From UBA4717 sp045580165 (GTDB taxonomy: Bacteria; Bacillota; Clostridia; Oscillospirales; CAG-272), in assembly GCA_045580165.1 (NCBI GenBank), contig JAZNNG010000081.1, forward strand, positions 1-64,000: DNA of 64,000 nucleotides, read 5' to 3'. Below the pieces are notes generated by a model that was not told where the DNA came from, did no database searches, and saw only the letters and a list, made by a program, of their open reading frames with translations. Positions 16,369 through 24,940 of the stretch are shown here, piece after piece; position 1 is the first letter of the stretch, and the number at the start of each line of letters is the position of its first letter. The position numbers and the translations under genes were made by a program.

Positions 16369-19300
16369 TCATCTAAATGGCTCCTCGATGGGAGGTGCGG
16401 GAAGCAGGGGCTCCTTAGGAGTTGCCGAGCCGATATTTGGAAGTGCGTAGTAGTAGTTATCTCCAAAGCACTTGTCTGCTATCAGCTTCTTTATCGTAGC
16501 ATTATCGTAGGTATAGCTTGTGAGTCCGCCCGTTGCGGTCTTCGTATCTGCCCCGAGTGCGCCGAGGATAGCTCCCTCTCTGTGTATAGTTACGTTTCCG
16601 TGCCACTGGAAGCCAAGTCCGTCCTTCATCGAGGTAGGAACTGCTTTCCACAACGAATATCTGAGATTCCAGAAGTAGTTATCCTGAATGTGACAGTTAA
16701 TATATTCAGCTCCCGTTTCGCCTGCTCCATAGAAAGCACAGTACTCGTTCTTCTGGTGATTATATGCGCTCCAGCCGTAGCCGGACATAGTTACGTAGTT
16801 GTTGTAAAGCTTGCAGTCAACAAGCTTTGCAAACGTGGTTTCGGTGTTGTCGGGAGTTGACGTGAGCCACACCTCAAGGTCGGCATCCCAGCATACGTTA
16901 TCGTAAAATTCCACGTTCTTCTGATATACCTGCTTGCCGGGTGTGAGCGTTACTCCCACCTGTACGGTAGGTCCGCAGTCAAAGCACTGGTAAATGTAGT
17001 TGTTATATACGTAGTAGCCGTCTGCCTGACCGTATATCTCTATCGCGTTACCGAATCTCGTCTGAACGTCCTCAGCCTGAACCGAACCGCCTATCCAGCC
17101 TATCTCACAGTTGCGGACGGTGAGGTTCTTTGTCGAGCCTGCGCCGATACCGTGGCTACCCGTGTAACCGATAAAGAGGTTATCGATTACCATATTCGAG
17201 CCTGCATTGAATGCGTTACCCTTTACGCAAAGCTCAATCGAATCAAAGATATCACCGGGGTTGCCGTTTCTTGAGTATAGATAGAGAACGTATCCCTCTC
17301 TGTCGTGGTAGAACATAAGATCGGCTTCGGGAATCTTATCGGCTATCGCTTTAAGGTCCTCGTATCCTGCAAATCTGTGTTCGTTTACGTTAAATTCCCA
17401 CTTGGCAAGTCCGTTTGAAACGATATAATCACGTCCTGCCTGAAGCGCTGTGCTTTTATCGGGCCGCTTGATTATTCTCTGTCCGAAAGCGTATCCGTTA
17501 TTAAACACTATGTTTCCAACGTCCTGGGTGTTGGTAAGGGTATCTACAAATCTATATACCCCCTTAACGTCGGTTTCGATCCACTGATCTGCTCTGTCGT
17601 CCTCTATCGATCCGAGTATCCTCGCCTTTTCACCCTCGCCGTATGCAGAGTAAGTTACTCCCGCCTTACCCGTAAACTTCTCGTGCCATTCGTCGCCGCG
17701 CTTGAAAAGCACAACGTCGCCGGCTCTGATAACTCCGATATACTGATAGCTGTCAGAGGAACGTCTTTTTACTTCAGCGAGCGTTTTTATAGGTGTTTCG
17801 GGAGTAAGTCCGTCGTTTTTATCGTCACCGTCGCTCATAGATACGTATATGGGACGGTTATATTTGCTTGCAAGCTCCCATTCGCTTTCGGTTGCTCTTA
17901 TCGCTTCTACTCTTCTTGCAAATTCAGCGTTGAGCTCGTCAACAAGTCCCTCGGGAACCTCGGTGAGATAGGTGTTGTTGTCAACTGCTTCTATCCACGC
18001 TTCGTTTCCGTTTGTGTCGGTGAGATAGGTGTGCTCGTATGCTGCTTCAATAACGTAAGGATATGCCCAGTGAGCATCGGTTATATCGTTAAATCCGACA
18101 ATAACTTCCTTTTCCATACCCGCAAGAGAGGGAGTTCTTCCGAGTGCAAGGCAAAGAACCTTTACAACTTCACTTCTCTTTATGTCTCCGTCGGGGTCAA
18201 ACGTATCTGCTGTCTTACCGTTAACGATACCCGCCTTTGCGGCAGCCATTATTGCATCATATCTCAGGTGAGACACGGGAACGTCCTTGAATGAAACGTT
18301 TTTGTCTCCGCCTGAAATTTTACCTGTCTGATATACGAGGTCAACGAATTCTGCTCTCGTTATCTTCTGATCGGGCTTGAACTCGCCCTTATAAGACTTG
18401 AGATATCCGAGGCCCTCGAGGTAGGTTATGTACTTATAATACCAAGCGCTCTTATTAAGGTCTGTGAATGCCGTTGAATTAGAGCTATCAAGTGTGTTTT
18501 CGTCAACGAGGAGTCTTGCAACCACCGTGCAAGCCTCGGCGCGGGTCATATTGTTTTCGGGCTTGAAGAGTCTTCCGTCATAGCCGGAAATGAAAGGCAT
18601 ATGCGTTCCGTCTGCCTTTGCTTCAAACGTGCCCTCGGTATACTCGAATTTTTCAGCATCCTCCTTTGTCTTGAAGAAAGCGACGTATTCGAGGTCGTAG
18701 TACTGCGACGTTGAGGAAACCGACGTGTTTCCGCCCTCCCAAGGGCTGAGTCTAACGTATGATACGGTTGAATCATAGTCAACGTAGCTATAGTTAACAC
18801 CTGCATCGCCGCCGGTTACGTCCTTTATACAAACAACAACTTTATGAAGCTCACCGTCACCCGAGAAAGGAAGCTTAAGTCCCCAGAAGCGATAATACTT
18901 TTCATTATACTTAAGACCGACGCTTGCGGTTGCAACCGATGAGGTCTGAATGTTGGAACGGTAAGAAACCGCCATATAGGGATAATCGTCCGCGATAAAA
19001 TAAGCGTCAGTATTAAGCTTTAAAAAAGATGTGTTACCGTTTGTTGTCTTCCCGTCCTCGGCGGGAGAAAATCTTACAAACGTGTGCCCGTCCTCTTTTA
19101 TCACCGTGAAGGCTTTGTTAAAGACGAAAAACTCCGAGCCTGACTCGTTTGCAAGCTCTTCTGCGGTAAAGCCGTGAAGCTCCGCATTATCAACGATCTC
19201 AATTGCGTTATCAGCGTCAGGGTCAACAGCGTACGTTGCAATGACATCCATATCGTTGTTTACGGTAAAACGTCCGTTAACAACCGTTCCGTCAGCAAGC

Positions 19301-20133
19301 TTCCAACCGTCGAAGACCATCTTTTTGACGTTGGGTGCCTTCGGCGGAATAGTATCTGAGCCCTGTATAACCTTTTTTTCTGCAATTATAAGGCCTGTAT
19401 CATTCTTATACGTTACCGTGCAAAGCACGTCGTCGGCATTGTCATAGCCCTTATACTTTTCAGCATCTGCTTTAGTCTTGAAAAAGCCAACGTACTCGAT
19501 ATTAAAGTATTCACTGTCAACCATCGCAAGGTCAGAGCTGTAAGCCCACACGGGAATGCGGAGATACTTGATTCCCGACTCGGGATCAACTCCGTCCCAC
19601 AGTATGCTTCCGCCGTCAAAGCCACTCATAGAAGACAAATCGAATATCGCCTTATGATATTTATTATCCGATTTTACGGGAGCAGTAAGTCCCCAGCATC
19701 TCTCGTAGGATTCGTATTCCTTTATTCTCATGCCTGCGTTAATGGCAAGTGATGAATTCTTTGTGATAATATTTGTTTTATACGCAACCACCACAAAAGG
19801 ATATTCCTTTATCTTGAATTCGGGAACAAAATCCTCTTCGGGCTTATCTTGAGGATAAAAATTGAATATTACGTACGACGACGTACCGTTTTTTATTCCG
19901 TCAGCGGTAATATGTATCACATTTTTACCATCAGCTTCCTTAAGCTCCGTCTTGAATTGCTCGGTGCTGCCAACGTAATTCATAAGCTCTTCAGCGGTAA
20001 ACACCTTGCAATCAGCAACTGCCGTGGGGTTTGGAGCGATAAGAAGCCCCTCCGCCGCATGAACGGCAAAAACCAAAGATGCTGCAGCTATAAAAAGCAG
20101 TATCAATGACAAAGCCCTGATCGATTTTTTCAT
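16369..20133 (-). CDS. Secreted SLH-anchored right-handed beta-helix protein (putative polysaccharide lyase/hydrolase)
   Basis: A 1,254-residue surface protein; ATG at 20133 with GAGGAG. Signal peptide 1-27. Module A about 40-225 and module B about 315-500 are related to each other (YPFVVVAYKTN; EYxGFFKTKADAEKY). An InlB-like repeat (VTYKNDTG...FDGWKLADG) lies between at 235-305. Three SLH motifs at about 515-705 carry MTRAEACTV, ITRAEFVDL and IKRSEVVKV and would bind the secondary cell wall polymer. After YVSMSDGDDKNDGLTPETPI near 765, a parallel beta-helix runs to about 1240 with Asn-rich turns. SLH repeats in the middle of a protein are unusual. The beta-helix fold and the rha neighbours suggest a pectin-type substrate; enzyme activity is unproved. 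Confidence 0.8.
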   Translation of the reverse strand: MKKSIRALSLILLFIAAASLVFAVHAAEGLLIAPNPTAVADCKVFTAEELMNYVGSTEQFKTELKEADGKNVIHITADGIKNGTSSYVIFNFYPQDKPEEDFVPEFKIKEYPFVVVAYKTNIITKNSSLAINAGMRIKEYESYERCWGLTAPVKSDNKYHKAIFDLSSMSGFDGGSILWDGVDPESGIKYLRIPVWAYSSDLAMVDSEYFNIEYVGFFKTKADAEKYKGYDNADDVLCTVTYKNDTGLIIAEKKVIQGSDTIPPKAPNVKKMVFDGWKLADGTVVNGRFTVNNDMDVIATYAVDPDADNAIEIVDNAELHGFTAEELANESGSEFFVFNKAFTVIKEDGHTFVRFSPAEDGKTTNGNTSFLKLNTDAYFIADDYPYMAVSYRSNIQTSSVATASVGLKYNEKYYRFWGLKLPFSGDGELHKVVVCIKDVTGGDAGVNYSYVDYDSTVSYVRLSPWEGGNTSVSSTSQYYDLEYVAFFKTKEDAEKFEYTEGTFEAKADGTHMPFISGYDGRLFKPENNMTRAEACTVVARLLVDENTLDSSNSTAFTDLNKSAWYYKYITYLEGLGYLKSYKGEFKPDQKITRAEFVDLVYQTGKISGGDKNVSFKDVPVSHLRYDAIMAAAKAGIVNGKTADTFDPDGDIKRSEVVKVLCLALGRTPSLAGMEKEVIVGFNDITDAHWAYPYVIEAAYEHTYLTDTNGNEAWIEAVDNNTYLTEVPEGLVDELNAEFARRVEAIRATESEWELASKYNRPIYVSMSDGDDKNDGLTPETPIKTLAEVKRRSSDSYQYIGVIRAGDVVLFKRGDEWHEKFTGKAGVTYSAYGEGEKARILGSIEDDRADQWIETDVKGVYRFVDTLTNTQDVGNIVFNNGYAFGQRIIKRPDKSTALQAGRDYIVSNGLAKWEFNVNEHRFAGYEDLKAIADKIPEADLMFYHDREGYVLYLYSRNGNPGDIFDSIELCVKGNAFNAGSNMVIDNLFIGYTGSHGIGAGSTKNLTVRNCEIGWIGGSVQAEDVQTRFGNAIEIYGQADGYYVYNNYIYQCFDCGPTVQVGVTLTPGKQVYQKNVEFYDNVCWDADLEVWLTSTPDNTETTFAKLVDCKLYNNYVTMSGYGWSAYNHQKNEYCAFYGAGETGAEYINCHIQDNYFWNLRYSLWKAVPTSMKDGLGFQWHGNVTIHREGAILGALGADTKTATGGLTSYTYDNATIKKLIADKCFGDNYYYALPNIGSATPKEPLLPAPPIEEPFR

Positions 20134-20162
20134 ATTTTTCTCCTCTTTATCAAGTAACATAC

Positions 20163-20294
20163 AAATATAATAGCTTGTGAGCGCGTGCGTATGTTCTTTC
20201 CTTTGAGTTTTCTTGCTTCAACACAGTATTTACAGTTGCAGAAAACCGCAGGAAATCCCTATGCTGCCGCAGTTCCGAGATAAGTAAGCTTCAT
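20163..20294 (-). pseudogene. N-terminal remnant of an MBL-fold metallohydrolase
   Basis: From ATG at 20294 (GGAGG upstream) the minus strand reads MKLTYLGTAAA, then TAG (20259-20261), and in the same frame GFPAVFCNCKYCVEARKLKG and on to RTRSQAII. Intact MBL-fold proteins with this start read MKLTYLGTAAAEG(I/F)PA-x-FCxCxxC, so GAG has become TAG. The rest of the gene, including the HxHxDH metal site, is absent; the match ends about 20 nt before the ribosome binding site of the SLH protein gene. The old promoter and ribosome binding site remain, so it may now act as an 11-codon leader. Confidence 0.75.
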
Positions 20295-20324
20295 AGCTAT
20301 GCCTCCAAATATTTAACTGCTTTA

Positions 20325-20352
20325 ATTATAGCACTATTAACCTAAAAGTCAA
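20325..20352 (-). promoter_or_regulatory. Promoter reading through the MBL remnant into the SLH/beta-helix gene
   Basis: Minus-strand TTGACT (20347-20352), 16-nt spacer, TATAAT (20325-20330). The predicted transcript has a leader of about 185 nt containing the 11-codon remnant frame. Confidence 0.6.
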
Positions 20353-20396
20353 TACACAAACGCGGTCAAAAAGTTACGATTATTTGCGGTATTTGA

Positions 20397-20422
20397 AAAG
20401 GCAGGACATCTGTCCTGCCTTT
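20397..20422 (-). terminator. Terminator of rhaBAD
   Basis: AAAGGCAGGAC and GTCCTGCCTTT form a perfect 11-bp stem with a 4-nt loop, 7 nt after the rhaD stop on the minus strand. Confidence 0.8.
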
Positions 20423-20429
20423 GTCGATA

Positions 20430-21245
20430 TTATAAGTTGAGGAAGTCCTCGCGGTACTTAAGATTAAAGCGCTCTGTGAGCTTTACCATATCCTCATCCT
20501 TGATGGTGTTTACTCTCGGGAGGTGCGCGGTGAGCATATATATATGTGCCGCCTTTTCAACCGTTTCGATAAGGCCGAAGGTCTCGTCCATATCCTTACC
20601 TGCGCCGTAGATTCCGTGAAGTCCCCAGACTACGAGTCTGAATTCCTTCATCTTCTCCGCCGTCGCAACACCGATATCGTTAGTTCCGCAAAGCATCCAC
20701 GGAAGAACTCCGATACCGTCCGGGAATACTACGATACACTCGGTGCACATTTCCCAAAGAGTATGTGTAAACTTCTTATCGTCAAGCTCGTGAACGTAGT
20801 TCATAGCGAGGGTATAGGTCGGGTGTGTGTGCATAATAACGCGGTTTTCGGGGTCGACCTCAAGTCTTGCCATGTGGCTCATAAGGTGCGCGGGAAGCTC
20901 AGAGGTAAAGCTTCCTCCATCCTTATATCCCCAGAGAAGCTCTGCGTTAACACCATCCTCTGCTATTCTGATGATACCGAGGTTGTTTTCGGGATCGCCG
21001 TCAACGTTCTTGAAGTACTTGCCCGTACCCGTAACTATGAATATCTTGCCCGAAAGCTTCTTTGCATCAAAGCCGAGAGGGATAAGTCTTATTACGCTCG
21101 TCAAATCAAGGTACTCTGCAACCTGTTCGGTTTCAAGCATATAGCTGATGTTACCGCCGTTTCGCTCGTCCCAACCGAGACGGTACATATTTGCGGTGGT
21201 CTTTCTCATTTCCTCCACGAAGGGAGCAGTCATTATGTCCTTCAT
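20430..21245 (-). CDS. rhaD: Rhamnulose-1-phosphate aldolase
   Basis: Zinc class II aldolase that splits L-rhamnulose-1-phosphate into dihydroxyacetone phosphate and L-lactaldehyde. The 271-residue length fits RhaD. Visible features are GNISYML near 31 (phosphate loop), SELPAHL near 115 with the catalytic glutamate, MHTHPT near 140 with two zinc histidines, and the late LHGIYGAGKD near 212 with the third. It overlaps the rhaA stop by 4 nt (ATGA), so translation is coupled. Last gene of rhaBAD. Confidence 0.95.
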   Translation of the reverse strand: MKDIMTAPFVEEMRKTTANMYRLGWDERNGGNISYMLETEQVAEYLDLTSVIRLIPLGFDAKKLSGKIFIVTGTGKYFKNVDGDPENNLGIIRIAEDGVNAELLWGYKDGGSFTSELPAHLMSHMARLEVDPENRVIMHTHPTYTLAMNYVHELDDKKFTHTLWEMCTECIVVFPDGIGVLPWMLCGTNDIGVATAEKMKEFRLVVWGLHGIYGAGKDMDETFGLIETVEKAAHIYMLTAHLPRVNTIKDEDMVKLTERFNLKYREDFLNL

Positions 21246-22480
21246 ATTCTTTCTGCAAGCCTTTCTCTTTCGTATTCTTTAACTGCTTCAATATAATCAA
21301 CCGACACGTTCTCGCGTCTGAGGTATTCCTCCCAAACGTCACCGAAGGGCGCGGTCTTAAGCTCCTCTGAACGAACCATAAGTTCAGTAATATTGTTCTC
21401 GTCCTGGAGACGCTTCATTTCCGCGGACGGCTCAAGAAGCGCGTAAAGCAGAGCCTTTTCAACGCTTCTCATACCCGTTACCCAAGCGGATATACGGTTG
21501 ATGGACGCATCGAAATAGTCTGTTGCGATAAACACCTTATCAAGCGCGTCGTTGCGAACGATCTCCTTTGCGATCTCCTTTGTTTCATCATCAAAGAGGA
21601 CTACGTGGTCGCTATCCCATCTGACCGATCTCGTTATGTGGAGCGCGATCTTTTCGTTGAAGAGGAGCATTGAAGAAATTTTATCGGAAACTACCTCTGT
21701 GGGATGATAATGACCGTTATCCATAAGAGGCGTTATTCCTCTCGTGTTTACGTAATTTACGCAGAATTCAGCCGAGCCTACCGTGTAGGATTCCATACCG
21801 ATACCGAACACCTTGGATTCAAGGCAAACGTAAACCTTTGACTTATCGTAATCAATAGAAAGTATTTCGTCGAGCGACTTCATAAATCTTGCTCTCGGTC
21901 CGAGTCTGTCTGCGGGGATATCCTTATATCCGTCGGGAATCCATATATTCATAACACAGGGAATGCCCGTTTCTTCTGCAAAGTACTGAGAAATCTCAAG
22001 GCAGCGCTTACCGTGCTCTACCCAGAACTTACGCACGTTCTCGTCGGGTGACGAAAGCGTGAGATTGTCCTTTACCATAGGGTGTGAGAAGAACGTGGGA
22101 TTAAAGTCGATACCCATATTTCTCGCCTTTGCAAATTCTACCCAAGCCTTATAATGCTCGGGCTTCAGGGCGTCTCTGTCTGCCCTCTCGCCGTCAAATA
22201 TTGCGTAGCAGGCGTGGAGATTGAGCTTCTTCTTGCCGGGGATAAGGGACACGGTCTTGTCTATGTCCTCCATAAGCTCTCGGGAATTCCTTGCTCTGCC
22301 GGGATAGTTACCCGTCGTCTGAATACCGCCGGACAGCTCCTCGTCGCCGTCAAAGCCTCTTACGTCGTCGCCCTGCCAGCAGTGCATAGAGATACAAACG
22401 TTCTTAAGAGTTTCAATTGCGCGCTCGGTGTCAACACCAAGCTTTTTGTAAATTACCTTCGCTTCATCGTATCTGCTCAT
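21242..22480 (-). CDS. rhaA: L-rhamnose isomerase
   Basis: Mn-dependent isomerase converting L-rhamnose to L-rhamnulose. The 412-residue protein has the RhaA pattern: MHCWQGDDVRGFD near 32, NLHACYAI near 98, MNIWIPDG near 200, a metal site at LESKVFGIGMESY near 238, and LMDNGHYHPTE near 270. GAGGTG precedes the ATG, which overlaps the rhaB stop by one base (TAATG). Confidence 0.96.
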   Translation of the reverse strand: MSRYDEAKVIYKKLGVDTERAIETLKNVCISMHCWQGDDVRGFDGDEELSGGIQTTGNYPGRARNSRELMEDIDKTVSLIPGKKKLNLHACYAIFDGERADRDALKPEHYKAWVEFAKARNMGIDFNPTFFSHPMVKDNLTLSSPDENVRKFWVEHGKRCLEISQYFAEETGIPCVMNIWIPDGYKDIPADRLGPRARFMKSLDEILSIDYDKSKVYVCLESKVFGIGMESYTVGSAEFCVNYVNTRGITPLMDNGHYHPTEVVSDKISSMLLFNEKIALHITRSVRWDSDHVVLFDDETKEIAKEIVRNDALDKVFIATDYFDASINRISAWVTGMRSVEKALLYALLEPSAEMKRLQDENNITELMVRSEELKTAPFGDVWEEYLRRENVSVDYIEAVKEYERERLAERI

Positions 22481-23853
22481 TATATCACCTCATCTATATC
22501 AAATGATTTTTTTACAAGCTCTCTTAGGGAGTCTACCGTATATGAAGGGTCGTCAGCCGCGAGCTGAGATATTATATTTCCGAGCGCAGTCGCCTCAACG
22601 GGTCCTGCGGTTACCGCTTTTCCCGTGTACTCTGCGGTAAGGCGGTTTAAGTATTTATCCTTGCTTCCGCCGCCTACTATATGTATGCTCTCAGCCGTTA
22701 TTCCCGATATCTTCTCAATTTCGTTTACCGCATCCATGTACGAGCGTGCCAGTGAATGATAAACACTGTTGATGACCTCGCCAATGGGCATATCGGGACG
22801 TCCGAGATATGCTCTTATTGCTTCTATCATATTGTCGGGCGCAACGAACTCACGCGCGTTAACGTCAATATACGAATATGCTCCGCTTTTGATAGCCGCT
22901 TCCATCATTTCGTCGTACGTCATCGACTTATTGAGTGCGCGGCGTATGGACTGCAAAAGCCACATTCCCATATAGTTTTTAAGAAAACGGAATCTGTGCT
23001 CAATACCGCCCTCGTTAGTGAAATTGGCCTGCATTGCGGCATCCGTGACTACGGGAGCTTTATTTTCAATGCCTATAAGACTCCACGTTCCCGACGAGAT
23101 ATAAACGTCGTTTCCCTTAACGGGGCTTGCCGCGACCGCAGAGGCAGTATCGTGGCTCGGACAGAACACTACCCTTGCATTGAAGCCCGCAAGCTTTTGG
23201 ATTTCTTCCGTAAATTCACCGATGATATCACCCGGCATCAGCACCTCGCCGAAGATATCCGACTTTATTCCGAGCGCGTCGGTAATGTGAGTATCACGGG
23301 AATAGCTGTTTACGTTTACGAAGCCCGTTGTGGTAAGATTGGTGTACTCGTTCTTGATCTTACCCGTGAGGCAGTAGGAGAGATATGCGGGTATCATCAT
23401 AAAATACTCTGCCCTATCAAGTCTGCCCGCAAGCTTATCGGCGTAAAGCTGGTAGACCGTGTTAAAGCTTATTTTCTGTATTCCCGTTCTCTTATAATGC
23501 TCCTCGCCGGAGATTATTTTATCAACCTCATCTATCATACCGTCGGTTCTCGAATCTCTGTACGAGTAAACAGGCGGCACTATGTTTTTGTCACCGTCAA
23601 GCAGAACGTAGTCAACGCCCCACGTATCAATAGCGACACTATACGGTATCTTGCCTATTTCGCGGCATTTGCAAATACCTGTTTTAACCTCTTTGGTGAG
23701 TGCCTCGATGTCCCACACGAGAGAGCCGTCCTTTTGAATTATGTTATTGTCAAATCGGTAGATCTCCTCGGTCACGAGCTTTCCGTTTTCAAGTGAGCCG
23801 AGAATATGGCGTCCCGAGGACGCGCCTATGTCGATTGCGAGATAATACTTCAT
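22480..23853 (-). CDS. rhaB: Rhamnulokinase
   Basis: FGGY-type sugar kinase that phosphorylates L-rhamnulose at C1. The 457-residue protein opens with the phosphate-1 motif AIDIGASSGR, has DTWGVDYVLLD near 79, the second ATP-binding block YISSGTWSLIGIE near 255, and HIVGGGSKDKYLN near 390. The ATG at 23853 (MKYYLAIDIG) with AGGTG upstream is chosen over a GTG three codons earlier. First gene of rhaBAD. Confidence 0.96.
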   Translation of the reverse strand: MKYYLAIDIGASSGRHILGSLENGKLVTEEIYRFDNNIIQKDGSLVWDIEALTKEVKTGICKCREIGKIPYSVAIDTWGVDYVLLDGDKNIVPPVYSYRDSRTDGMIDEVDKIISGEEHYKRTGIQKISFNTVYQLYADKLAGRLDRAEYFMMIPAYLSYCLTGKIKNEYTNLTTTGFVNVNSYSRDTHITDALGIKSDIFGEVLMPGDIIGEFTEEIQKLAGFNARVVFCPSHDTASAVAASPVKGNDVYISSGTWSLIGIENKAPVVTDAAMQANFTNEGGIEHRFRFLKNYMGMWLLQSIRRALNKSMTYDEMMEAAIKSGAYSYIDVNAREFVAPDNMIEAIRAYLGRPDMPIGEVINSVYHSLARSYMDAVNEIEKISGITAESIHIVGGGSKDKYLNRLTAEYTGKAVTAGPVEATALGNIISQLAADDPSYTVDSLRELVKKSFDIDEVI

Positions 23854-23871
23854 TCTCTTCACCTCTTGATC

Positions 23872-23900
23872 ATTTTACCACTTATAAAAGCAAAAAACAA
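23872..23900 (-). promoter_or_regulatory. Candidate rhaBAD promoter
   Basis: Minus-strand TTGTTT (23895-23900), 17-nt spacer, TAAAAT (23872-23877). The weak -35 box overlaps the regulator's terminator stem, as would suit an activator-dependent promoter. The leader would be only about 12 nt. Confidence 0.35.
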
Positions 23901-23932
23901 GGACATATTTTTCAAAAAAACTGTCCTTGTTT
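23895..23932 (-). terminator. Terminator after the rhamnose AraC regulator
   Basis: AAACAAGGACA and TGTCCTTGTTT form an 11-bp stem with a 16-nt loop and a T-run on the minus strand. Confidence 0.7.
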
Positions 23933-23943
23933 GCAAAATACGA

Positions 23944-24906
23944 CTATTTTGTTCTGAGTTCCTTTCGGTACTTTTTTGGCGAAACACCGTAACGCTCCCT
24001 AAAAATACGGTAAAAGAAGCTTAAATTTTCATATCCTGTGTTTTCAGCAATCTCGTCTATTCTTAAGTCCGTACTCTCAAGCAAAAAGCGCGCCTGCGAG
24101 AGTCTTTTGTCCTGAACGAGCTCAGTGTAATTCTTACCCGTGCGAGATTTTATCTCACGAGAGAGTGAGCTTACACTGTAATGCATATGCTCGGCAAGCT
24201 CGGTAAGAGTTCCTGTTTTGTAGTTACACTCAATGTATTCAAGCACCTTTACAATAAATCCGTCGCCGTAATCCGAAACAAGTCTGTCGGTATGATTTAT
24301 AAGCTGAAGGAACAACAGACCGACCGTATTGCGGGTGATATTTCTCTTATTGTGTGTATCGAATATTATCGTCCATATCAATATTTCAAGTATGTTCTGT
24401 ATAGGAAGAATATCGGCGACGTCAAAGCAAAGATAGCCCGTGTTACCTTGATTGTTGCGTAGACAGTCGACCACGAAGCGTCTGAGAGGCGTATCTTCGA
24501 CACCTATCGTATCAAGCGTGCTGTCAAAGAACTCGGGACGAACGACAAAGTTTACTGCTATGTCGCCTTCACCTGCAGGTAGTATCTCCTGCCTTGCGCC
24601 CTGACACAGAAAAAGAAGATTACCTTCCTTCAGTTCAATTTTATTTCCGTTGATTATATGTGTGGTGCTTCCGCTGCACATATATACTATCTCAACATAA
24701 TCGTGCGTATGCTCAGGAAAATGCACGAATCTCGTGTGGGGTCTTATCTCGATAAGCTTGCCCGAGCTCATCATTTTTTTGCTTGTTATTACACTGTCGG
24801 CGCTCTCCATATATATACTGCGGTCGATATCCGCCGCGCCGTCCCTGTATTTCTGCTCCTCGGGAGTTATTACCTTAAGTTTGTCAAGAAGTATCGGGGC
24901 TATCAT
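23944..24906 (-). CDS. AraC-family transcriptional regulator, rhamnose cluster
   Basis: A 320-residue regulator. The N-terminal half contains a cupin-like sensor (FPEHTHDYVEIVYMCSGSTT near 63, with the histidines typical of sugar-sensing cupins). The C-terminal AraC domain spans about 215-315 with two helix-turn-helix units: LTELAEHMHYSVSSLSREIK and IDEIAENTGYENLSFFYRIF. It ends in GVSPKKYRK. It lies between the MFS gene and rhaBAD, so it is likely the rhamnose-responsive activator of these genes; the ligand is inferred from position. Confidence 0.85.
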   Translation of the reverse strand: MIAPILLDKLKVITPEEQKYRDGAADIDRSIYMESADSVITSKKMMSSGKLIEIRPHTRFVHFPEHTHDYVEIVYMCSGSTTHIINGNKIELKEGNLLFLCQGARQEILPAGEGDIAVNFVVRPEFFDSTLDTIGVEDTPLRRFVVDCLRNNQGNTGYLCFDVADILPIQNILEILIWTIIFDTHNKRNITRNTVGLLFLQLINHTDRLVSDYGDGFIVKVLEYIECNYKTGTLTELAEHMHYSVSSLSREIKSRTGKNYTELVQDKRLSQARFLLESTDLRIDEIAENTGYENLSFFYRIFRERYGVSPKKYRKELRTK

Positions 24907-24940
24907 TTTTTCACCTGCCTATCCGTTATAGCCGCAACAA

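Noticed and set aside
20259..20261. In-frame TAG as a recoded (pyrrolysine) codon
   Set aside because: The gene is also truncated before its metal-binding motifs, so the stop is simply decay; no other gene here reads through TAG.
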